Source of the DNA: Gluconobacter roseus NBRC 3990
GTDB lineage: Bacteria; Pseudomonadota; Alphaproteobacteria; Acetobacterales; Acetobacteraceae
DNA length: 64,000 nt
NCBI RefSeq assembly: GCF_006538885.1
Contig: NZ_BJLY01000002.1
Coordinates: forward strand, 669,427 to 733,426
Reading direction: 5' to 3'
The translations under genes were made by a program, and so were the position numbers. Shown here in pieces: positions 31,347 to 38,180 of this stretch (the first letter of the stretch is position 1; each line of letters begins with the position of its first letter). A model generated the notes under the pieces. The model was not told where the DNA came from and searched no databases. It worked only from the letters and a program-made list of their open reading frames with translations.

Positions 31347-31808
31347 TCAAGCCCTTCTGATGACGAGCGTCGGAGCGCCCGTGGAGAGTTCTGCGCCAGC
31401 AACAGGCATCCCGGCCTTGAGGCGCTTGGTCAGCGCGGCCCGGTCCAGCTTGTCCGGCTGTGGAATGAAAAGTTCAGGAGCGGCGCCCCGAAGCGCCTTC
31501 TCGTCCTTGATGGTGGCTGACGTGGACCCGGCCCGGACGGCAGCGATCATCCCGCCATGTTCGAAATCGAGGACGCCGTTGTCCTTCATCGAGGCGAACA
31601 GCGCGGCCCGGAGATTGCCTTCCGCTCCCTTGAGCTTTGCGGCGGCTGCCTCACAGGCCAGGATCATGTTCACCGTCGGACCGTCCGGATCATTGGCGCC
31701 ACGGATCGCCGTCAGTGCTGCGATGTAGGCATCAATGGCAGGCTTGATCTCTCTGGCGTGGATCTCGTTGGCCACGTCGCGGATATCGCGGGTCAGAGTC
31801 TGGCTCAT
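31347..31808 (-). CDS. Gp157-like phage protein
   Basis: 153 residues. The N-terminal half is helical (IHAREIKPAIDAYIAALTAI). The C-terminal end, with PELFIPQPDKLDRAALTKRL and GMPVAGAELSTGAPTLVIR, follows the layout of siphovirus Gp157 proteins, which resist host nucleases. The family assignment is by pattern memory and moderate. It sits beside recT, as those proteins often do. Confidence 0.6.
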   Translation of the reverse strand: MSQTLTRDIRDVANEIHAREIKPAIDAYIAALTAIRGANDPDGPTVNMILACEAAAAKLKGAEGNLRAALFASMKDNGVLDFEHGGMIAAVRAGSTSATIKDEKALRGAAPELFIPQPDKLDRAALTKRLKAGMPVAGAELSTGAPTLVIRRA

Positions 31809-32095
31809 GCCACGTCACCCATCCGCAGAAGCGGCGTGCGCAGGACGTGCGCCACGATCCGGGACAGGCCCGCAATGGTCTGGCTCTTGATCTGCCGGTC
31901 GGTATCGAGCGCGATGTTCGCGGCATCGAGATAACGCTGCCAGTGCAGATCATGCTCTGCCTGGTCCCCCGCCATATCGGCCCGGCCTGCGGCATTCAGG
32001 CTCACACAAGCGGCCTTACGGAACTGGCGGCGCTTCATTTCCAGATACGGAACATGAGCTTTAGACACACTTCGGGCGTTTGCTGTTTCACGCAT
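31805..32095 (-). CDS. Phage protein, unknown
   Basis: 96 residues, basic and helical, including YLEMKRRQFRKAACVSLNAA and QTIAGLSRIVAHVLRTPLL. Four-base overlap with the Gp157-like gene. No family recognised. Confidence 0.6.
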   Translation of the reverse strand: MRETANARSVSKAHVPYLEMKRRQFRKAACVSLNAAGRADMAGDQAEHDLHWQRYLDAANIALDTDRQIKSQTIAGLSRIVAHVLRTPLLRMGDVA

Positions 32096-32123
32096 TTCAG
32101 AAATTCCTGGGTTTATTTGCCGG

Positions 32124-32315
32124 TCAGGCGGTTTCGAGGGCTTTTGCGTTGATCTCGTGCCGGAGATTGATTGCCGAGCGCGCCAGCCTGAACTTCACGT
32201 CGAACACTTCATCGGAGTTCAGGTGCTTGAGGGCTTCTGCGACGTCCGGGCGCATCATGAAATTGCGGGCCGCGTGCATATCGCTGATGGCTTTTTCGAG
32301 AGCCTGGGACATCAC
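32124..32315 (-). CDS. Phage protein, unknown
   Basis: 63 residues, all helical, starting MMSQALEKAISDMHAARNFM. Overlaps the upstream gene by four bases. No family recognised. Confidence 0.6.
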   Translation of the reverse strand: MMSQALEKAISDMHAARNFMMRPDVAEALKHLNSDEVFDVKFRLARSAINLRHEINAKALETA

Positions 32316-32539
32316 GCATCCTCCATCATCGAGATGGTGACGCGCTGGTCTGCGATCTGATCTTCAAGAGCCAGCAGTTCAGAGAGCTGATCATCGTTCG
32401 GATCTTCCAGAACGTCGATCGCGTCATACGCATCCTGCAGCCCGCGCAGGTAATCGTATTCGTCATCCAGAGCCGTGTTGCCAACGCCGTAGCGGGCATC
32501 AAACGCACTCTGTGAGAAATTGTCAGGCAGGTTCGCCAT
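32312..32539 (-). CDS. First gene of the left early operon, acidic protein
   Basis: 75 residues starting MANLPDNFSQSAFDARYGVG, very acidic (EDPNDDQLSELLALEDQIAD). It starts about 40 bases after the leftward promoter and operators, in the position of an early antitermination or anti-restriction gene, but I see no such motif. The ORF opens earlier at 32605, inside the operators; the ATG at 32539 is preferred. Confidence 0.65.
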   Translation of the reverse strand: MANLPDNFSQSAFDARYGVGNTALDDEYDYLRGLQDAYDAIDVLEDPNDDQLSELLALEDQIADQRVTISMMEDA

Positions 32540-32576
32540 TGTGGTTCTCCCTCGCCGCTTCGTGCGGTGTAGAGAA

Positions 32577-32627
32577 ACCATGTGTGATGCGTCACACCTT
32601 GTCAATCATAAAATGTGATGCGTCACA
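32577..32627 (-). promoter_or_regulatory. Leftward early promoter with operators OL1 and OL2
   Basis: On the minus strand a perfect -35 TTGACA (32600-32605) and a weak -10 CATGGT (32577-32582) are 17 bases apart. The palindrome TGTGATGCGTCACA fills the spacer at 32583-32596. A second identical copy is at 32614-32627, upstream of the -35 box, centre to centre 31 bases away. A repressor bound to the first copy would block RNA polymerase. Confidence 0.85.
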
Positions 32628-32640
32628 CCGTTTATCGAAG

Positions 32641-32664
32641 AAAAAACCCGACCGGAGTCGGGTT
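32641..32664 (-). terminator. Terminator of the repressor operon
   Basis: Perfect stem AACCCGAC / GTCGGGTT around CGGA, with an A run on the plus strand that becomes a T tract after the hairpin on the minus strand. It lies between the DUF2283 stop and the OL operators, so it separates the lysogenic transcript from the left early promoter. Confidence 0.85.
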
Positions 32665-32671
32665 CTCCTCC

Positions 32672-32938
32672 CTAGCGGGAAAGGGGTAGTGAATCCTTCA
32701 AATCGGAACTTGATACGTGGAGTTGAGAAGATACCTTGTCGAGTAACTCCGAAAGATGGTTTCTCCAAAAATAGTCGAAATCGGTTATCGTCACTGCATT
32801 GGGAATATCACCCGAAAGAGGTGTTCGCCAGATCAATCCGTCAACGTCTGGATGAGATATAGATGGTGCTGGATTTCCGATGGAAAGATAAAGAACATCT
32901 GCGAAGGAATCATAGGAAACATGAAGATCATTCGTCAT
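32672..32938 (-). CDS. DUF2283 protein, antitoxin candidate
   Basis: 88 residues starting MTNDLHVSYDSFADVLYLSI, the DUF2283 (PF10049) signature of a YD-x-x-AD-x-LYI core, followed by a variable C-terminal half with a helix ending LKDSLPLSR. Its start overlaps the upstream nuclease-like gene by 11 bases. DUF2283 genes are often found beside small toxin-like genes. Its place downstream of the repressor means expression in the lysogen. An antitoxin role is inference. Confidence 0.75.
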   Translation of the reverse strand: MTNDLHVSYDSFADVLYLSIGNPAPSISHPDVDGLIWRTPLSGDIPNAVTITDFDYFWRNHLSELLDKVSSQLHVSSSDLKDSLPLSR

Positions 32939-33296
32939 TTTCTCCTCCTTCTGAATCTGCTCCGTCTTTAGCCCAAACCATTGTAGTTGGAATCGGATCA
33001 CTCGAATAAAAAGCAGTCGATACGAAATTCCCATCCGGGAGTCCCGTTTTCACGGAAACGCGCATCGAATGAGAAGTTTGCGTCAGTGTCCTTTTGCCGA
33101 CAATGATATATGCGTCCTTCCGCCTGGCATCCGCATGAACATAATGTGGATCCCCAAGAGTTTCATACAGATCCGGAAAATCAACTTCTGGATGGTTATC
33201 AACAATATGTTGCCATGACGACGTAGCTAGCCAAACGTCCCCACCAATTATCGGATTTGGGCAAGGAATCCGAAGAGCCAATCTTTTGCCAGTCAT
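32928..33296 (-). CDS. BECR/RelE-like nuclease candidate, toxin partner of DUF2283
   Basis: 122 residues. The pattern SSWQHIVDNHPEVDF then YETLGDPHYVHADARRKDAY and IIVGKRTL...MRVSVK...NFVSTAFY resembles the phage Barnase-EndoU-ColicinE5/D-RelE-like (PBECR) nuclease domains, with candidate catalytic residues His30, His35 and Lys68. If active it would cut RNA. It is followed by an overlapping DUF2283 gene. It is AT-richer than the surrounding phage genes. The assignment is from motif memory. Confidence 0.6.
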   Translation of the reverse strand: MTGKRLALRIPCPNPIIGGDVWLATSSWQHIVDNHPEVDFPDLYETLGDPHYVHADARRKDAYIIVGKRTLTQTSHSMRVSVKTGLPDGNFVSTAFYSSDPIPTTMVWAKDGADSEGGENDE

Positions 33297-33303
33297 AGTC
33301 CGT

Positions 33304-33603
33304 TTAGGTCCTGGACCTCAAAACTGACATATCTATCTCTCCGAATTGTTCTTCATATCCATCAATTGTCCGTTGCAAATCACGCAAAAACAACTTGGCT
33401 GCTATCGGATTCATAGTGATAAGAGCCTGCTGCGAAAGAGTTGCCTCCGCAGAAAACCCATATCCACCTGCATCTATTTGTGGCATAGCTGCAGCGAATA
33501 AAACCATAAAGTCATGCGCCGTAACACCGACAAGGCTAATAGAGGACCTAAATGTCGGCAGCCCAGGTTTTAATTGGGTTTTCTTTTTTTCTTCTTCAGT
33601 CAT
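33304..33603 (-). CDS. DUF3467-like small protein
   Basis: 99 residues after a good AAGGGAAA site. The second half, with MNPIAAKLFLRDLQRTIDGY and EEQFGEI, resembles DUF3467 proteins (PALAKxLxxxLxxxIxxYEEQYG). First gene after the repressor, 28 bases downstream, in the place lambda uses for rexA. Function unknown; the AT-rich sequence suggests separate acquisition. Confidence 0.6.
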   Translation of the reverse strand: MTEEEKKKTQLKPGLPTFRSSISLVGVTAHDFMVLFAAAMPQIDAGGYGFSAEATLSQQALITMNPIAAKLFLRDLQRTIDGYEEQFGEIDMSVLRSRT

Positions 33604-33631
33604 TGCTTTCCCTTACTATATTATTTATAAT

Positions 33632-34333
33632 TTATGAAAACGAAGCTTTCGGATTTGGCTGATAACTACCGACAACCAATGCTTGGATTGCCACATCCAA
33701 TACTCCTGCGTTGTCTTGGCCATCCTGCGGCGGTAAGACAACAGGTGTCTGAAATGCTGGGTCCCAACTCTGTGGCCATAGTATCACCACGCCATCATCC
33801 TTGATCTGCACGGCTTTAACCGTTGCCTCAAACTGGTCTGTCCTGCTGCATCGCTGAATAGCCACCACAAAGTCCCCGGTCTGAGGCACGCGGCCTAGGT
33901 CACCGAAGTTGATGACCACCACAACCGAACCTTCCGGAAAAACCTTATTCATAGACTGGCCGCAGACTTTTAGTCCGTAGCGATGAAAGCCCTGATAGGC
34001 CATGTCAATCGGCACGGTGATCGCGTACCAGTCCGCAGTTGGCCATTCGATAGCCTCACGCCAGACACCAGCTTGCACCTCGCCGCGAACTTCGATCTGT
34101 GTAGTGTAGATCGGCTGAACAGCTACCTTGCGTGGCAGCAGATCCTCAAGTTTGCAGCCAAGAGCAGCAGCAATCTGAGTAAGCTTCCCCGTCTTAGGAT
34201 CTAATGATCGGCCCGTAAGAATGTCGCGAACATAGGTCTCGCCCACCCCCGCATCCTTTGCCAGTCGCTTGGCTGTGGTTCCTAGCGCGTTCATTCGTTC
34301 TTCAATCTGCGCTGCTGACGGGTGTCTTTCCAT
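33632..34333 (-). CDS. Phage repressor, LexA/S24 type (CI-like)
   Basis: 233 residues starting MERHPSAAQIEERMNALGTT; the ORF opens to 34417, inside the operator, so the ATG at 34333 is preferred. An HTH_XRE domain spans residues 10-65 (AKRLAKDAGVGETYVRDILT). The S24 peptidase domain has candidate catalytic Ser127 in VCGQSMNK and Lys173 in EATVKAV, and a cleavage site Ala88-Gly89 in VQAGVW. So SOS-triggered self-cleavage is expected. It is flanked by both operator pairs, and three small genes follow it in the same transcript. Confidence 0.92.
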   Translation of the reverse strand: MERHPSAAQIEERMNALGTTAKRLAKDAGVGETYVRDILTGRSLDPKTGKLTQIAAALGCKLEDLLPRKVAVQPIYTTQIEVRGEVQAGVWREAIEWPTADWYAITVPIDMAYQGFHRYGLKVCGQSMNKVFPEGSVVVVINFGDLGRVPQTGDFVVAIQRCSRTDQFEATVKAVQIKDDGVVILWPQSWDPAFQTPVVLPPQDGQDNAGVLDVAIQALVVGSYQPNPKASFS

Positions 34334-34371
34334 GATGTGAAGTATCCCACGCAATATGCGCTCATGGCAGA

Positions 34372-34425
34372 TGCGATGCATCACACCTTTCTCGCTTGAC
34401 GAGGTGTGATGCATCACACTAGGTT
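34372..34425 (+). promoter_or_regulatory. Rightward early promoter with operators OR1 and OR2
   Basis: TGCGATGCATCACA (34372-34385, one mismatch) and TGTGATGCATCACA (34405-34418, perfect) are 33 bases apart centre to centre. The second lies in the spacer between a -35 TTGACG (34396-34401) and a weak -10 TAGGTT (34420-34425), the same layout as at the left promoter. The repressor gene starts on the other strand 39 bases left of the first site. Confidence 0.85.
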
Positions 34426-34431
34426 CTGGAT

Positions 34432-34659
34432 ATGAGCAATCATACCAAACTCATCCAAGAGATTGAGGATTATGTCAGTCGCCGCGGGATCGCGGAGACG
34501 ACGTTCGGGCGCATGGCCGCTGGAGACAGCTACTTCGTCTCTCGGCTGCGCAAAGGTGGGTCCCTTCTGGTTCGGACCGAGGAGCGCGTTCGGAAATTCA
34601 TGGCCGCGCCCTTCGAGAAGAAGGCTGCTCCACCCGCAAAGGAGCCAGCCAATGCTTGA
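34432..34659 (+). CDS. Cro-like regulator
   Basis: 75 residues with one HTH-like domain (LIQEIEDYVSRRGIAETTFG then SYFVSRLRKGGSLLVRTEER) and a Pro/Ala/Lys-rich tail. It is the first gene of the right early operon, six bases after the promoter box and directly opposite the repressor, the classic place of cro. Binding to the same operators is inference. Confidence 0.75.
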   Translation: MSNHTKLIQEIEDYVSRRGIAETTFGRMAAGDSYFVSRLRKGGSLLVRTEERVRKFMAAPFEKKAAPPAKEPANA

Positions 34660-34735
34660 CCTCCTGACCTGCGCCTTCTGCGCCCTGTCCTTCGCCGCGT
34701 TCGTCCGGGCGCATTTTGCCGGGAGGGTTGCGTGA
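34652..34735 (+). CDS. 27-residue membrane peptide
   Basis: Short frame starting MLDLLTCAFCALSFAAFV and ending AGRVA, hydrophobic. The start overlaps the cro-like stop by eight bases and the stop overlaps the next ATG (TGATG). It is preceded by GGAG. Function unknown. Confidence 0.5.
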   Translation: MLDLLTCAFCALSFAAFVRAHFAGRVA

Positions 34736-35250
34736 TGGCTGAAATCTTCAAATGGAAACCCCGCCTTCCCGAGCTGGAACGGCTGATCCGTGAAGGAAAG
34801 ACACGTGCCCAACTTGCGGACCATTTTGGCGTGTCTGAAAATTCCCTTGCCACCGCCATCCGCCGTTATGGCCTGAACGGCCTGTCGCCAAATGATAGCT
34901 CGACAGGCGGCGCATCTTCTCGGACCCGTATCGACTGGTCTCCTCTGATGCCAAGGCTTCTCGAAATGATGAAGCGGGAAGAGAGTGCTTCCGCCATCGC
35001 AGAAAGCCTGGGCGTCTCAACGGTTGCGCTCTCTGCGGCCATGGAACGGCAGGTCCCGAAGGATCTCCGCTCCAGGTGGAAAGCTGCCCGTCAGCGGGCA
35101 ACTCACCCGAAGAGACACGCCCCGGCTCCGCCAGTAATTCGCCAGCCGCTTAGCCCTTACTCCGACGTGACGTGGGCGGCGCTCTGGAACGGCAACCCGC
35201 CACCGAAGCCTGACCGGACTTTTGCCCGGTTCGGTCTCCGGTTGCACTGA
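34735..35250 (+). CDS. Two-HTH DNA-binding protein
   Basis: 171 residues starting MAEIFKWKPRLPELERLI. Two similar HTH units are seen: REGKTRAQLADHFGVSENSL near residue 20, and KREESASAIAESLGVSTVAL near residue 82, each followed by a basic segment. This may be an early transcriptional regulator. GGGAGGG precedes the start. Family not recognised. Confidence 0.65.
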   Translation: MAEIFKWKPRLPELERLIREGKTRAQLADHFGVSENSLATAIRRYGLNGLSPNDSSTGGASSRTRIDWSPLMPRLLEMMKREESASAIAESLGVSTVALSAAMERQVPKDLRSRWKAARQRATHPKRHAPAPPVIRQPLSPYSDVTWAALWNGNPPPKPDRTFARFGLRLH

Positions 35251-35253
35251 GCC

Positions 35254-35466
35254 TCAGCCCCAGATGTCCGCTCCAATCAACATCGCCAGTTTGAGCGCCA
35301 GGTGGTCCTTGACCTCCTGCGGCTGCCGACTGTGGAGGGTGCCCCAGAGCTGGGCATCCCGACACAGTGCGACGGCAAGGTGCGGCGTGTCCGCGTCGAT
35401 CTCGAATTGTGGTGTCTGGGGGGCGTCTCCTTCCATCGCTGGTTTCTCCTCTCTGCTCAGTGACAT
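35254..35466 (-). CDS. Possible small protein on the opposite strand
   Basis: 70 residues, MSLSREEKPAMEGDAPQTPQ then a protein-like region with EIDADTPHLAVALCRDAQLW and HLALKLAMLIGADIWG. It fills a 220-base gap between rightward genes, ending four bases from one and starting nine bases from the other. Composition looks coding, but it would be the only leftward gene in this operon, so doubt remains. Confidence 0.4.
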   Translation of the reverse strand: MSLSREEKPAMEGDAPQTPQFEIDADTPHLAVALCRDAQLWGTLHSRQPQEVKDHLALKLAMLIGADIWG

Positions 35467-35474
35467 GGCAGAGA

Positions 35475-35897
35475 ATGGAGAAACCCGTGTCCAAAATACC
35501 GGAAAAGTATTCCGCCAGATTGGAAAACCGCATGACCGCCTCTCCTGAGAGCGTGACCCGCGATGCCCAGTCGATGGCCCGAACCCTTTCTCAGACGTTC
35601 GGCCCCGGCCTGTGCGTCAAGGAAGTCCTGCACCGCCTCGCTCGCCTGCTGAAGATCACGGAACGTCAGGCCAAGGCCCTGTTTTACGGGGAATGGGAGC
35701 AGATCCCGGCCTACGTCTATCTGCGGCTGACCGAGGCATACCGAAGCAACCTGGAGCGCGCAGCTCGGCAGGCCGAACATCAGGCCGCCGTCTATCGTGC
35801 CCTGCAAGATCAATGGAATGACCCATGCGATCCTTTCTCTTGTGGCGCGTCCGCGACCTGCGATGCGTTGCTGTCGTCGTCTTACGGTGCGCCCTGA
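35475..35897 (+). CDS. Phage DNA-binding-like protein
   Basis: About 140 residues starting MEKPVSKIPEKYSARLENRM. The middle has a helix-turn-helix-like pattern, VLHRLARLLKITERQAKALF followed by YGEWEQIPAYVYLRLTEAYR, and the tail has three Cys. An in-frame ORF opens at 35367 but its first 36 residues look like noise. Role unknown. Confidence 0.6.
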   Translation: MEKPVSKIPEKYSARLENRMTASPESVTRDAQSMARTLSQTFGPGLCVKEVLHRLARLLKITERQAKALFYGEWEQIPAYVYLRLTEAYRSNLERAARQAEHQAAVYRALQDQWNDPCDPFSCGASATCDALLSSSYGAP

Positions 35898-35983
35898 TGC
35901 TCAAGCGGGCCTCTGACTGGCTGTTCGGCCTCTCCTGCAAGCTGGAAGATTACGCCAGCCGTCTGGAGGTCCGCCGTGACTGA
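35897..35983 (+). CDS. 28-residue phage peptide
   Basis: Frame starting MLKRASDWLFGLSCKLEDYA, overlapping the upstream stop by one base (TGATG) and the next start by eight. Amphipathic and similar in style to many small phage peptides. Function unknown. Confidence 0.5.
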   Translation: MLKRASDWLFGLSCKLEDYASRLEVRRD

Positions 35984-36194
35984 CATCCCGATTGGAAATG
36001 CACAATCAATCGTTGCCGATGCGGTTGAGTTGGCGGGAGGCCAGCGCGCCCTTGCCCGTCTTCGTGGCATCGCGCAGTGCGACATTTCACAAGCCGTCAA
36101 TAACGGAGCTGCTGATGCCCGCAATCGGGTGCTGAATGCGCTCGGCTATGCCGTGGTCGAGGTGATCCGTCCTTTGAAGGGGCAGAACCGATGA
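35976..36194 (+). CDS. Small HTH-like phage protein
   Basis: 72 residues with a GTG start (TDIPIGNAQSIVADAVELAG). The segment GGQRALARLRGIAQCDISQA and VNNGAADARNRVLNALGYAV resembles an XRE-like or YdaS-like HTH. Four-base overlap with the HNH gene. Possibly a second early regulator. Confidence 0.55.
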   Translation: MTDIPIGNAQSIVADAVELAGGQRALARLRGIAQCDISQAVNNGAADARNRVLNALGYAVVEVIRPLKGQNR

Positions 36195-36730
36195 CTGATA
36201 TGCTGAGCTGTCGCCTGTCTGACTTGCTTCACATCGTCTGCCGCGAAGAGATCTGGAGGCCTGTCTTTGGGTTTCGCAGCTATGAAGTGTCGTCTCATGG
36301 TCGGGTGCGCCGGATTGGCTCTCCCAGGCCTTTGCAATGCGCTTGGACGCATGGCTACGCACATGTCAGCCTGATGGCTGACAATAAGAGCCATACCAAA
36401 CGAATTCATAATCTTGTGGCTGCGGCATTCCTTGGCGATGCACCATTTGAGGGCGCCATACTGGCGCATAACGACGGCGATAAGATGAATAACCGGGCGG
36501 ATAATATCCGTTGGGCGAGCCTTGCCGAAAACCAAGAAGATAGACGCCGACATCAAACGAAAACCTGCGGGAGTGATGTTTACGGGGCGAAGCTCCATGA
36601 ACGCGACATTCCGCAAATTCGCAAACGTCTAATCAGCGGCGAAACCTGCGCGTCAATCGCAAGGTCTCTTTCCGTATCGACCAGCACAATCAGCCTCATT
36701 CAGCGCGGCAAAATTTGGAGACACGTATGA
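36191..36730 (+). CDS. HNH homing endonuclease-like protein (NUMOD4)
   Basis: 179 residues. The NUMOD4 motif EIWRPVFGFRSYEVSSHGRV is followed by an HNH core with IHNLVAAAFLG, AHNDGDKMNNRADNIRWAS and LAENQEDRRRH. The C-terminal 45 residues carry a DNA-binding helix (CASIARSLSVSTSTISLIQ). Such genes are free-standing homing nucleases in phages. It overlaps both neighbours by four bases, so it sits in the operon without an intron. Confidence 0.85.
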   Translation: MTDMLSCRLSDLLHIVCREEIWRPVFGFRSYEVSSHGRVRRIGSPRPLQCAWTHGYAHVSLMADNKSHTKRIHNLVAAAFLGDAPFEGAILAHNDGDKMNNRADNIRWASLAENQEDRRRHQTKTCGSDVYGAKLHERDIPQIRKRLISGETCASIARSLSVSTSTISLIQRGKIWRHV

Positions 36731-36993
36731 GCACCATTGGTCACAACAGCGTAGTCAATGAAGGCGGGATTGCAGCTGATCGGCTTCGTTCGATTATTGA
36801 GCGGGTGGAACGACTGGAAAGCGAACGCAAGGCTCTCCAGAGTGACATCAAGGACATCTTCTCCGAGGCCAAGAGCGCGGGCTTCGACGTGAAGGTCATC
36901 AAGCAGATCATCCGGATCCGGAAGCAGGAACCGGCTGACGTGGAAGAGCAGGAAACGCTCCTCGATGTCTACCGCCGCGCTTTAGGGATGTGA
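36727..36993 (+). CDS. GapR-like DUF2312 protein
   Basis: 88 residues starting MSTIGHNSVVNEGGIAADRL; the first 12 bases of the longer ORF lie inside the HNH gene. DUF2312/GapR features: RLRSIIERVERLESERKALQ, SDIKDIFSEAKSAGFDVKVI, KQIIRIRKQ. Chromosomal GapR binds overtwisted DNA and helps topoisomerases ahead of replication forks. The phage copy may do so for phage DNA. ATGA overlap with the HNH gene. Confidence 0.85.
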   Translation: MSTIGHNSVVNEGGIAADRLRSIIERVERLESERKALQSDIKDIFSEAKSAGFDVKVIKQIIRIRKQEPADVEEQETLLDVYRRALGM

Positions 36994-36997
36994 CGCC

Positions 36998-37354
36998 ATG
37001 TCTCATGAAGAAGACCGGCTCCATACCCACATCTGGCGCGCCTTGCAGATCCTGCTCCCTGACGATGTGGTGGCCTGGAGCAACGAGAACCGACGCAACG
37101 GACAGCGTGAAGGCGCACGACGCAAAGCGCGTGGCTGCATCGCTGGCGTCCCGGACATGCAGTTCACGCACGCTGGCCGCACGCTCTACGTCGAGATCAA
37201 GACGCCTACGGGCACCGTCTCAAAGGAACAGCGGGCGCTGCACAAGCGCCTCAAGGTCTCGGGCGCTTCTGTGGCCGTCTGCCGGTCCCTGGATGACGTG
37301 ATCAGCTTCCTGTCCCGTGAGGGCATTTCGTTGCGCGGGGAGGTGATGGCATGA
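36998..37354 (+). CDS. VRR-NUC domain nuclease
   Basis: 118 residues. The nuclease core is visible as ARGCIAGVPDMQFTHAGRTL then YVEIKTPTGTVSKEQRALHK, a PD-(D/E)xK active site with Asp, Glu and Lys, and VAVCRSLDDVISFL at the end. VRR-NUC proteins act on structured DNA such as Holliday junctions. It is next to the DUF1376 replication gene, so a role in resolving replication intermediates is reasonable inference. Confidence 0.85.
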   Translation: MSHEEDRLHTHIWRALQILLPDDVVAWSNENRRNGQREGARRKARGCIAGVPDMQFTHAGRTLYVEIKTPTGTVSKEQRALHKRLKVSGASVAVCRSLDDVISFLSREGISLRGEVMA

Positions 37355-38178
37355 GCGCCAGACGTTCAAAATCGGACGTGTGGATGCCCATCTATATCGG
37401 TGATTATCTGGCCGATACGATGCGGCTCTCGACCGTCCAGCATGGCGCATATTTTCTGCTCATGATGGAGTATTGGCGGCAGGGTCCCCTGCCCGACAAT
37501 GCGGATGAGCTTTCTGCCATTGTGCGCGCCGATCGCAAGACATGGGACAAGAGCATCTGGCCTATTCTCAAGCGCTATTTCACCTTGGGGGATGATGGCC
37601 TTTTGCATCAAAAACGTGCCGATGAAGAGCGTGCAAATGCATCTGGTCTGAAAGCAAAGCGAGCCGCCGCCGCTCAAGCAAGATGGAACAAAACAACCGA
37701 GCAAAAAACATGCAAAACGGATGCAAGTGCATCTGCAAAGCATACCGATGTGGACGAGCAAAGCGGATGCATAACGCATGCCCTACGCGCGTCCGCGTCA
37801 CCATCACCATCACCATCACCTTCTTCACTACGTTCAGAACACTCTTCGCTTCGCTCAGAGTGTGAGAGCGCGCCCAAGCCGAAATCGGAAAAGCCGAAAC
37901 GGGCCTGCCGCCTCCCTGCCGACTGGCAGCCGACCCCCGAGCAGGTCCAGTTCGCCGAGGTCAACCAGGTCGATCCGGTCCGGACGGCCGAGGTCTTCCG
38001 CGACTACTGGCTCGGCGTGCCGGGCGCCAAGGGCTGCAAGGCTGACTGGGACGCGACGTGGCGGAACTGGGTTCGGCGTGAGGACGGGATGCGACCACCA
38101 CCCATCCCGAGCAAGGCGCAGCAACGGGCCGACAATGCGGAAGCATGGAAATCCGGCGTGATGCTGGAGGGGTACTGA
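37351..38178 (+). CDS. DUF1376 (YdaU-like) replication protein
   Basis: 275 residues. The N-terminus WMPIYIGDYLADTMRLSTVQ, HGAYFLLMMEYWRQGPLPD is the DUF1376 signature. The middle holds a low-complexity Ser-Pro repeat and the C-terminal part LPADWQPTPEQVQFA, FRDYWLGVPGAKGCKADWDA and WRNWVRR is the DnaT/replisome organiser-like domain seen in phage initiation proteins. Probably involved in starting phage replication. Confidence 0.8.
   Translation: MSARRSKSDVWMPIYIGDYLADTMRLSTVQHGAYFLLMMEYWRQGPLPDNADELSAIVRADRKTWDKSIWPILKRYFTLGDDGLLHQKRADEERANASGLKAKRAAAAQARWNKTTEQKTCKTDASASAKHTDVDEQSGCITHALRASASPSPSPSPSSLRSEHSSLRSECESAPKPKSEKPKRACRLPADWQPTPEQVQFAEVNQVDPVRTAEVFRDYWLGVPGAKGCKADWDATWRNWVRREDGMRPPPIPSKAQQRADNAEAWKSGVMLEGY
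37798..37863 (+). repeat. Hexamer microsatellite followed by an inverted repeat inside the DUF1376 gene
   Basis: CACCAT units are repeated almost four times (37798-37820), coding the Ser-Pro linker. Twenty bases later ACACTCT (37839-37845) and AGAGTGT (37857-37863) flank CGCTTCGCTC-type sequence. A hairpin and slippage-prone repeat side by side in a domain linker. Confidence 0.75.
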
Positions 38179-38180
38179 CC

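Noticed and set aside
37798..37820. CACCAT repeats as a possible CRISPR array
   Set aside because: The unit is six bases with no spacers, and it codes a Ser-Pro linker. No CRISPR array or cas gene was seen anywhere in the window.
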